From Gammaproteobacteria bacterium (GTDB taxonomy: Bacteria; Pseudomonadota; Gammaproteobacteria; SAR86; TMED112), in assembly GCA_002683115.1 (NCBI GenBank), contig NYSP01000017.1, positions 1-5,842 of the forward strand: a stretch of DNA of 5,842 bases. Direction: 5' to 3'. Positions 1 through 5,633 of this stretch are shown here, one piece after another. A program made the position numbers and the translations under genes. The stretch's first letter is position 1, and each line of letters opens with the position of its first letter. The notes under the pieces were generated by a model. The model saw only the letters and a program-made list of their open reading frames with translations. It did no database searches and was not told the DNA's origin.

Positions 1-64
1 AAAAATAAAACTAATATATATATTTATTTTTATTAAAAAAGGGAAATAGATGAGTTCTAAATAT

Positions 65-1171
65 TTAACTTAGCATGAAATTAAACTTTTTAAAAAGTGT
101 ATTTTTAGTATTTTGGTTATGTATATAATCAGCGGCATAACGAAGGTGTTGAGATCTAAAAATTGAAATTTCCTGGCAACAGTCATCGAATAGTTCTGTT
201 AGCACATCTTTGCCAGCTATATCCTCTTTAACCTTACTATGATCTTCGACAAATTTTATAAGGCCTCTGTGAGATGGCGGCATGTAAGATTTCATTTCAT
301 CTAGATACTCTCTGAGTTCATCTTTCTCATGTACAACATTTAATAAAGCGTCCAATGTTGGCACTATTGAACTCTGAGCACCAGTTTCTCCTCTAAATAG
401 TTGAGGTTTATCATCAAAGCAATTCTCATATATAAGTCCTTCTGGTAGAGATGGATTATTTTTCCAGCCAAAAATATACGGTCTTACTCTGTGATAATAA
501 ATGTAGGGATCACATTTTTCAGGCATCTTTCTGAAAATATGATTTACATTGAGCATCGCTTCTTTAATAGTCTCTAAATTTGTTTGTAGAACGGCATCAC
601 TACATGATTTCTGCTCATAGGCATCAGCAATTTTAAATGCTGCTTCAATTGCCGGCTTAGCTGCATGCTCTATACAAACATGAATTGTTACAAACCAGTC
701 TTCATCTATTCCACCGAGAAAATTATAATTAAGAGCAACATTATCAAGTGTTACACCATCTTCTGGATTTATCTTATGCCAATTGTCTAAGCAGTAACTC
801 GCATAACTCAGAATAGGGGGTCTGCCAAGTAAACTTGATATTTGTGCCCATGGTACAGATATTTGTTTTGCTAATATTTTTGAGGGAGCCAAATCTCCCC
901 ACACATAAGCGTGTGCTATGAATGAGAATTGAACGTTTAATAAACGTAACTCTTCTTCACTGTATTTTGTTAGATCATGACTAAAAAAATCATCTGGAAG
1001 TGCATCTATTTGCCTTCTAATTTTATTGGTTAAGAGTAGCTTTGGAATCGCATTGGAAAGGTTCTCCAAAATCTCTTCATCTTTGTTTTTATTTTCCAAA
1101 TATCTTAATGGCTCATAATCACCTAAAAAGCCTGCTACAGAATTTTTATCCAACTTAAGATTTGATTGCAT
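65..1171 (-). CDS. Indoleamine 2,3-dioxygenase (IDO) family heme protein
   Basis: This 368-residue protein belongs to the IDO branch of the heme-dependent dioxygenases, which open the indole ring of L-tryptophan to N-formylkynurenine in the cytoplasm. Seen in the sequence: the family motif LGRPPILSYASYCLDNW at 115-131, YYHRVRPYIFGW at 225-236 with Arg230 matching the substrate-carboxylate Arg231 of human IDO1, RGETGAQSS at 260-268, SYMPPSHR at 295-302, and FRSQHLRYAADYI at 338-350, where His342 is the expected proximal heme ligand. Two things are odd by hand alignment. The position of human Ser167 is His164, as in tryptophan 2,3-dioxygenase. Only 26 residues follow His342, so the JK-loop GTGGT motif is absent. 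No strong Shine-Dalgarno precedes the ATG, but the start suits the family's N terminus. The gene diverges from a Fur-controlled receptor. Family membership is firm; the substrate (tryptophan, or another indole as in MarE-type relatives) is inference. Confidence 0.9.
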   Translation of the reverse strand: MQSNLKLDKNSVAGFLGDYEPLRYLENKNKDEEILENLSNAIPKLLLTNKIRRQIDALPDDFFSHDLTKYSEEELRLLNVQFSFIAHAYVWGDLAPSKILAKQISVPWAQISSLLGRPPILSYASYCLDNWHKINPEDGVTLDNVALNYNFLGGIDEDWFVTIHVCIEHAAKPAIEAAFKIADAYEQKSCSDAVLQTNLETIKEAMLNVNHIFRKMPEKCDPYIYYHRVRPYIFGWKNNPSLPEGLIYENCFDDKPQLFRGETGAQSSIVPTLDALLNVVHEKDELREYLDEMKSYMPPSHRGLIKFVEDHSKVKEDIAGKDVLTELFDDCCQEISIFRSQHLRYAADYIHNQNTKNTLFKKFNFMLS

Positions 1172-1212
1172 ATTTTTATTCTATATAACTTAAATTTATT
1201 TTCATTAAATAC

Positions 1213-1240
1213 TTGTTTTTAATTAATTCACTCTTATAAT
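1213..1240 (+). promoter_or_regulatory. Sigma70-type promoter of the siderophore receptor gene
   Basis: TTGTTT at 1213-1218 and a perfect TATAAT at 1235-1240 are separated by 16 bp. They predict a transcription start near 1246-1248, which falls inside the Fur palindrome beginning at 1245. The leader would be about 50 nt long before the ATG at 1297. Spacing and the consensus -10 make this a convincing promoter. No comparably good promoter is visible for the divergent IDO gene; a TATATA-like -10 lies around 1182-1188 on the minus strand, without a clear -35. Confidence 0.75.
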
Positions 1241-1244
1241 TCCT

Positions 1245-1274
1245 AAATGAGAATGATTCTCATTTCGATTATCA
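1245..1274. promoter_or_regulatory. Fur box (iron-responsive operator), with extra half-site
   Basis: Positions 1245-1265 form a perfect palindrome: AAATGAGAAT, one central G, then ATTCTCATTT. Its core at 1248-1262, TGAGAATGATTCTCA, closely fits the 7-1-7 Fur consensus TGATAATNATTATCA, differing only at the fourth base of each arm. A consensus right half-site, ATTATCA, follows at 1268-1274 and belongs to a second, weaker 7-1-7 box at 1260-1274. The second box is offset by 12 bp, in register with the 6-bp repeat seen in extended Fur operators. The site overlaps the predicted transcription start, so iron-loaded Fur would be expected to block the receptor promoter. Its gene partner, a TonB siderophore receptor, is a typical Fur target. 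Confidence 0.9.
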
Positions 1275-1296
1275 TTCATGAACTAATTAGGTAAAT

Positions 1297-3357
1297 ATGA
1301 AAAATTTAATTAAATTACTATTTTTTGTTACCGCTGTTATGTTTGGACAAACCGTAACAGAGGGAGATGAGGTGGAGGAAGTTGTCGTTAAGGGTAACGT
1401 TCTTTATTCTGATCAAGTAAATGCACTTAAAACTCCAGTTCCAGTTTTAGACGTGCCACAAACCGTATCTATTGTTACGGATGATGATATTAGACGACAA
1501 GGCTTTAGACAGATCGGCGATATCATTAGATATACACCTGGTGTTAACACATCACAAGGTGAAGGTCACCGTGACGCAGTAGTATTCAGAGGCGTAAGAT
1601 CTACTGCTGACTTTTTCCAAGACGGCGTTAGAGACGACGTTCAATACTACAGGTCTTTATACAATGTTGAGCAAGTAGAAATCCTAAGAGGACCTAATGC
1701 TTTACTATTCGGTAGAGGTGGTACAGGTGGAATTATCAATAGGGTCACTAAGAAAGCTGTTGTAGGTGAAACCTTCACAGTTAATGATTTTGGTGTTGAT
1801 TCTTTTGGTGCTTCTGACGTGGCTATAGATACAAACTTTGTTACTGGACCAAATTCTGCGATGAGAATAAACGTTCATAGTGATGATTTAGCTAACCACA
1901 GAGACTTTTACGATGGTTCAAGACTTGGTATTAACCCAGTTGTTACATTAGTTGTAAGTCCTGAAACAACAGTAAATCTTTCATATGAGTACGCAGATCA
2001 TGAAAGATTCATTGATAGAGGTATACCTACTATTAATGGTAGACCTGATGAGTCACTTTCAGATATAGTTTTTGGTGATCCTGATATTAACGTTACAACT
2101 CTTGAAGCAACAATCTTCAGAGGAATGGTAAGCCATAAACTTTCAGAAACAAGCAAAGCAAACTTAAGCGTAACTTCTAGTAGCTTTGAGAAACTGTATC
2201 AAAACCTTTATGCATCAGGTTACGATGGAACACTCGTAACTATGGATGGTTATTTAGACCCAACAGAAAGAGATAATTTCATTGTTTCAGGTAACGTAGT
2301 TAATGAAATGATGATTGGCAATATGTCACATACTTTCTTAGTTGGTGCTGAATTTATTGATACAGAAAATAAAAACCTAAGATATGACACATTCTGGTCA
2401 ACAACTAGTGATGATAATGAAGTCTTCGCTATAACAAACCCTATGGATTTCACAGTTAACTCAGCTGGAGTTGCTACAAGTGTAGATTTCACTTCTGCAC
2501 TGAAGAGTAGAACAACTTCTGATATTTCTGTAACTTCATTCTTTGTACAAGATCAGATTGATGTAACAGACAATCTAAAAGTAATGGTTGGTGCACGTAT
2601 TGATGATTTCGATATTACCGTGGCAGATGTCAAAAATGGTACTTCAGAATCAAGAAATGACAGCACAACCTCACCAAGATTTGGTGTCGTTTATAAGCCT
2701 GAGGAAAATGTATCTGTTTACTACAGCTATAGCGAAAGCTTTTTACCAAGATCTGGTGAACAGTTTAAAGCTCTTAGTGCATCTTCTGCTAGATTAGACC
2801 CAGATGTCTTCGAAAGCACTGAAGTTGGTATTAAATGGGCTATTTCCGATAGTATGAGCTTCACAGCAGCTATGTTTGACAGTGAGCAAACAAGAGCAGC
2901 ATTTGATAACGATACAGGTGAAAACGCAGAAATTCGTGGACTTACTGTTGATGGTGTAGAACTTGAACTAAAAGGTAGAGTAGGTGAGAGCCTAAATCTA
3001 GCAATTGGTTACTCTGACCTTAGCGGTGAAACAAGTTCAGGCGGTATTCCTCGTGAAATTCCAGAGCATACACTTTCATTGTTTGCTGGCTGGGAAATGA
3101 ACGACAAATTAAGTATGGCTTTAGGTATTACTCAACAAGGTGAATCTAAGATTAAAGATAACACACCTGGTTTAGTTCTTCCTGAATACACTAGAGTTGA
3201 CCTCGCAGCATACTATACAGTTGCTGATGATGTATCAGTTCAGGTGAATGTTGAGAATTTATTCGATGAATTATATTTCCCACATTCACACAGTACTCAC
3301 CAAGCATCAGTTGGTGAAGAACTGAATACAAGAGTGTCTCTAAGGTGGACATACTAA
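1297..3357 (+). CDS. TonB-dependent siderophore receptor, outer membrane
   Basis: The 686-residue protein is a complete outer-membrane receptor that would import ferric siderophore using TonB-ExbB-ExbD energy. Residues 1-17 look like a signal peptide (Lys at 2 and 6, then hydrophobic LLFFVTAVMFG), with cleavage probably near Gly17. The acidic segment DEVEEVVVKG (24-33) is a TonB-box-like region. The plug follows: TPVPVLDVPQTVSIVTDDDI (46-65), then YTPGVN (79-84), VFRGVRS (96-102), and VEQVEILRGPNALLFGRGG (124-142) leading to GGIINRVTK. The rest is beta-barrel, with NVENLFDELY (651-660) before the last strand and an aromatic C-terminal residue in RVSLRWTY. There is no N-terminal secretin/TonB signalling domain, so it is not an FpvA/FecA-type transducer. 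The start is fixed by the signal peptide; TTAGG at 1287-1291 is a modest ribosome site. The Fur box upstream indicates iron repression. The ligand cannot be told from sequence; the FhuE/FcuA-like general family is the best fit. Confidence 0.95.
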   Translation: MKNLIKLLFFVTAVMFGQTVTEGDEVEEVVVKGNVLYSDQVNALKTPVPVLDVPQTVSIVTDDDIRRQGFRQIGDIIRYTPGVNTSQGEGHRDAVVFRGVRSTADFFQDGVRDDVQYYRSLYNVEQVEILRGPNALLFGRGGTGGIINRVTKKAVVGETFTVNDFGVDSFGASDVAIDTNFVTGPNSAMRINVHSDDLANHRDFYDGSRLGINPVVTLVVSPETTVNLSYEYADHERFIDRGIPTINGRPDESLSDIVFGDPDINVTTLEATIFRGMVSHKLSETSKANLSVTSSSFEKLYQNLYASGYDGTLVTMDGYLDPTERDNFIVSGNVVNEMMIGNMSHTFLVGAEFIDTENKNLRYDTFWSTTSDDNEVFAITNPMDFTVNSAGVATSVDFTSALKSRTTSDISVTSFFVQDQIDVTDNLKVMVGARIDDFDITVADVKNGTSESRNDSTTSPRFGVVYKPEENVSVYYSYSESFLPRSGEQFKALSASSARLDPDVFESTEVGIKWAISDSMSFTAAMFDSEQTRAAFDNDTGENAEIRGLTVDGVELELKGRVGESLNLAIGYSDLSGETSSGGIPREIPEHTLSLFAGWEMNDKLSMALGITQQGESKIKDNTPGLVLPEYTRVDLAAYYTVADDVSVQVNVENLFDELYFPHSHSTHQASVGEELNTRVSLRWTY

Positions 3358-3391
3358 TTTCTGATAAGGAATTAGAGAACTCGAACGAAGT

Positions 3392-3664
3392 ATGATGAAT
3401 AAATTTCAAAGTACAAACGATGCATGTAATGACTTTTACCAAGGTGTTTATATGCATCGTGTCGTTAGAGAAAAGATTAGTGGGGGGCAGGCAGAAGTAT
3501 ACGGCCCACAAACGTCATATTCCACCCTTGCAACTTATGATGTTAGAGCTGTAATTTTCAGCCTTGCCTACACTATTGTTAAGAATGTATCTGATTCTGC
3601 AAAGTTTTTTAACTTTGCAAAAAAGCCTAGATTAGATGCATTCAGTGTGAAGTTTACTTTCTAG
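3392..3664 (+). CDS. Hypothetical 90-residue protein after the receptor
   Basis: I do not recognise this product. It begins 34 nt after the receptor stop with two consecutive ATG codons (3392 and 3395), and no terminator separates it from the receptor, so it probably shares the iron-regulated transcript that ends at 3705-3732. The translation has a polar first half with two cysteine-free basic stretches around HRVVREK (22-28), a moderately hydrophobic stretch VRAVIFSLAYTIVKNV (51-66) and a basic tail. The last residues, FSVKFTF (84-90), alternate hydrophobic residues at 84, 86, 88 and 90 and end in Phe, like the C-terminal strand of an outer-membrane beta-barrel. There is no signal peptide, so it could be the remnant of a lost barrel gene rather than an exported protein. 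The ribosome site is poor (GAACGAAG sits directly before the ATGs). A 9-bp inverted repeat lies within its last third. It may be a real small gene, a decayed one, or chance. Confidence 0.4.
   Translation: MMNKFQSTNDACNDFYQGVYMHRVVREKISGGQAEVYGPQTSYSTLATYDVRAVIFSLAYTIVKNVSDSAKFFNFAKKPRLDAFSVKFTF
3598..3619. repeat. Perfect inverted repeat (9-bp arms, TTTT loop)
   Basis: TGCAAAGTT at 3598-3606 and AACTTTGCA at 3611-3619 are exact reverse complements around a 4-nt loop. The repeat lies inside the 90-codon frame, where it encodes AKFFNFAKK-like residues. It is followed by an A-run, not a T-run, on the plus strand, and there is no T-run beyond it on the minus strand, so it is not a standard intrinsic terminator in either direction. 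It could act as an RNA stem near the 3' end of the receptor transcript, or be incidental. Confidence 0.6.
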
Positions 3665-3704
3665 TTCATATTTTTACCTTTCTATAGGAAGTCTCTCACA
3701 CGTT

Positions 3705-3732
3705 AACCCCTCAGAAATGAGGGGTTTTTTTT
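3705..3732 (+). terminator. Rho-independent terminator of the receptor transcript
   Basis: AACCCCTCA (3705-3713) pairs perfectly with TGAGGGGTT (3718-3726) around a GAAA tetraloop, and the run of T extends to 3732 (eight T from 3725). The GC-rich stem followed by a U-tract is a textbook intrinsic terminator for plus-strand transcription. It follows the 90-codon frame by 40 nt and would end the receptor transcript. The gene to its right starts only 26 nt later. Confidence 0.93.
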
Positions 3733-3758
3733 AGCTTAAAAAACATTAGACTAAATTT

Positions 3759-4196
3759 ATGAAATTATCCTTTCCACCAGTTATAACTCTAGCCTGTTTG
3801 GGCGTGCAATTTATCCTTTATGTCATGATTCCACTTGAAGTAAACCTAAGCATGTTGCTCGGATTAATGTGTTTGTTTTGTTCCATTGGTTTGATTGTTT
3901 GGTCTGCCAAAGAGTTAAAAAAGAATGAGACAACTATATTGCCAGATGGTGAACCTGAAAAAATCGTTACTTCTGGCCCATTTACTTATACAAGAAATCC
4001 AATCTATTTAGGCATGACAGGCATATTAATTGCATCAGCATTTTTAATGCAATCACTATCGGCATTATTAATTCCAGTGCTTTTTATTTCAATAATTGAA
4101 AATACATGGATTCCACATGAAGAAACTAAACTAGAAGAGAAGTTCAAAGATGATTGGAAGTCATATTCAGAATCTACAAAGCGATGGTTATGGTGA
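3759..4196 (+). CDS. Membrane methyltransferase, isoprenylcysteine methyltransferase-like family
   Basis: The 145-residue protein fits the small integral-membrane ICMT/PEMT-like methyltransferases, which use S-adenosylmethionine. Hydrophobic segments span about 8-25, 30-48 and 84-113, the last long enough for a helical hairpin. The signature GPFTYTRNPIYLGM at 73-86 holds the family's RNPxY motif (Arg79, Asn80, Pro81, Tyr83), and the C-terminal part has IPHEETKLEEKF (118-129) followed by WKSYSESTKRWLW, the family's usual EE...L...F...Y...RW ending. These two conserved blocks form the cofactor site in structurally known members. Length is normal for bacterial homologues. The substrate is not predictable: bacteria generally lack prenylated CaaX proteins, so a lipid or small molecule is more likely. 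No Shine-Dalgarno is visible before the ATG, and only 26 nt separate it from the upstream terminator. Its 3' end overlaps glpK, on the other strand, by 9 bp. Confidence 0.85.
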   Translation: MKLSFPPVITLACLGVQFILYVMIPLEVNLSMLLGLMCLFCSIGLIVWSAKELKKNETTILPDGEPEKIVTSGPFTYTRNPIYLGMTGILIASAFLMQSLSALLIPVLFISIIENTWIPHEETKLEEKFKDDWKSYSESTKRWLW

Positions 4197-5633
4197 TAGA
4201 GAACTCTCTATTATAGATTTCCATAAAATATAGTCTTCTTGCATTGCCTTATGTTTGTCTAACTCTGGATCATAAGATGTTTTCATTTGCTTTAAAACAT
4301 GGTTTGTATCCATAATTCCACTTTTAATACCTGCTAGTATAGCTACCCCACGGGCTGTTGATTCTTTATTTTCTGGAATTGATATTTTTAAATTTAATAA
4401 GTTTGCAATTTGTTTCGCAAATGTAATATTAGAAACCATACCACCATCTATGTTTAACGAGCTTACATTAATGCCTGCTTTAGAAAGACAATCAATAATA
4501 TCTTTTGTTTGATAGCTTATAGAATTAAATGCAGCAGAAATTAAATCAGCTTTTGAAGAATTTCTTGTTATGCCATGAAAGCTAGCTCTAATTTCAGAAT
4601 TCCAATAAGGTGCACCCAAGCCAGTAAATGCAGGTATAAAATGAACACCATTGGCGTTTGCTTCTTTATTAAGAAAATTTTCAGAAACTGAACTGTCTGA
4701 AAAGAATTCAAGGTTGTCTCTGAGCCATTGTACAGTTGTACCAGCGGCATATATAGATCCCTCTATGGCATATGATATTTTTCCGTTTAAGCTAAAACCA
4801 ATTGTTGTTAACAATCCTTCTTTTGAACTGATAGGGTCTTGACCAATATTAGCCATGAGAAAACATCCCGTTCCATATGTGCTTTTCAGATCTCCTTTTG
4901 AAAGACAGCCTTGACCAAATAAAGCAGCTTGTTGATCACCTAAAACAGCTTTGACTGGTAAATCATTGAGTTGATTAAGAGTTCCAAAATCTCCATCTGA
5001 ATGAATAACTTCCGGTAAGATTGCTTTAGGTATGTTGAAGAAACTTAATAATTCATCATCCCACTCCAATTTATGAATATCAAATAACATTGTCCGAGAA
5101 GCATTTGTTATATCTGTCTTAAAGATTTCCCCTTTAGAGAGTTTATACATTAGGTATGTATCAACAGTACCAAAACACAATTCACCTGCTTCAGCTCGTG
5201 TTTGTGCATTTGGAATTTTATCTAGAATCCATCGAATTTTTGTTGCTGAAAAGTAAGGATCAAGCAAAAGGCCTGTTTTCTTGTTAATCGTATCCTTTAT
5301 TGCTTCGTCATTTATAGATGAACAATATTCTGCAGTTCTACGATCCTGCCAAACAATTGCATTGTATATAGGCTCACCGGTTTCTCTGTCCCAAACTAAT
5401 GTTGTTTCACGTTGATTAGTTATGCCAATACCAGCAACTTCATCTAAGTTAATGTTGTTTAAGGTCTGTTCTACAGAATTCATCAAAACATGTGGTTCAA
5501 TCTCTACCCAGCCATCATTTGGGTAAATTAAGGGGTATTCTTGTTGTGCTAGATCTTGAATATCACCATTTTGATCAAAAATAATACTTCTTGAACTTGT
5601 AGTGCCTTGATCAATTGTTAAAATTTTATTCAT
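4188..5633 (-). CDS. glpK: Glycerol kinase
   Basis: The 481-residue cytoplasmic enzyme phosphorylates glycerol with ATP to sn-glycerol 3-phosphate, entry to glycerol catabolism and phospholipid precursors. It is a full FGGY-family kinase: DQGTTSSRS (8-16) at the N terminus, ITNQRET (71-77) whose Arg75 and Glu76 match the glycerol-binding residues Arg83/Glu84 of E. coli, VWQDRRT (94-100), the FGGY signature YFSATKIRW (127-135), GDQQAALFGQ (232-241) with catalytic-base candidate Asp233, STYGTGCF (251-258), TGLGAPYW (337-344) and the nucleotide-site DGGMVSN (396-402). It is slightly shorter than the usual 495-505 residues. Part of the difference is a 4-residue deletion before GDQQ, where E. coli has the GGKGGTR fructose-1,6-bisphosphate loop; that allosteric site seems absent. 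The ATG gives the normal family N terminus. It directly abuts a divergent lipoprotein ATG, so glpK's promoter and ribosome site must lie inside that gene. No glpF or glpD neighbour is visible. Confidence 0.97.
   Translation of the reverse strand: MNKILTIDQGTTSSRSIIFDQNGDIQDLAQQEYPLIYPNDGWVEIEPHVLMNSVEQTLNNINLDEVAGIGITNQRETTLVWDRETGEPIYNAIVWQDRRTAEYCSSINDEAIKDTINKKTGLLLDPYFSATKIRWILDKIPNAQTRAEAGELCFGTVDTYLMYKLSKGEIFKTDITNASRTMLFDIHKLEWDDELLSFFNIPKAILPEVIHSDGDFGTLNQLNDLPVKAVLGDQQAALFGQGCLSKGDLKSTYGTGCFLMANIGQDPISSKEGLLTTIGFSLNGKISYAIEGSIYAAGTTVQWLRDNLEFFSDSSVSENFLNKEANANGVHFIPAFTGLGAPYWNSEIRASFHGITRNSSKADLISAAFNSISYQTKDIIDCLSKAGINVSSLNIDGGMVSNITFAKQIANLLNLKISIPENKESTARGVAILAGIKSGIMDTNHVLKQMKTSYDPELDKHKAMQEDYILWKSIIESSLSP

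Noticed and set aside
1..64. AT-rich repeats, including the 12-bp palindrome AATATATATATT at 13-24, and a seven-codon ATG frame at 50-73.
   Set aside because: Simple AT composition explains the palindrome, and no GC stem with a T-run is present to serve as a terminator for the IDO gene. The tiny frame has no support as a gene.
85..98. Palindrome ACTTTTTAAAAAGT within the 3' end of the IDO gene.
   Set aside because: It is low-complexity A/T sequence with no loop; it encodes Phe/Lys codons in an AT-rich gene and has no regulatory context.
2250..2492. 80-codon minus-strand frame inside the receptor gene.
   Set aside because: It is fully antisense to a well-supported receptor, with no recognisable product or start signal.
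2588..2797. 69-codon plus-strand frame inside the receptor gene.
   Set aside because: It lies in another frame of the intact receptor; the receptor frame carries the family signal throughout.
3191..3511. 106-codon minus-strand frame across the receptor 3' end.
   Set aside because: It is mostly antisense to the conserved last strands of the receptor and shows no domain or ribosome site; it also conflicts with the plausible plus-strand frame at 3392.
3658..3690. Possible promoter with TATAGG at 3683-3688 for the methyltransferase.
   Set aside because: No -35 lies at a suitable distance, and transcripts starting there would meet the strong terminator at 3705-3732.
4196..4211. Inverted repeat ATAGAGA-AC-TCTCTAT as a bidirectional terminator.
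   Set aside because: The stem is short and AT-rich with almost no loop, and no T-run follows on either strand.
4568..4842. Short frames on both strands within glpK (4568-4750 minus, 4651-4842 plus).
   Set aside because: They are shadows of glycerol kinase, which is intact and highly conserved across this segment.
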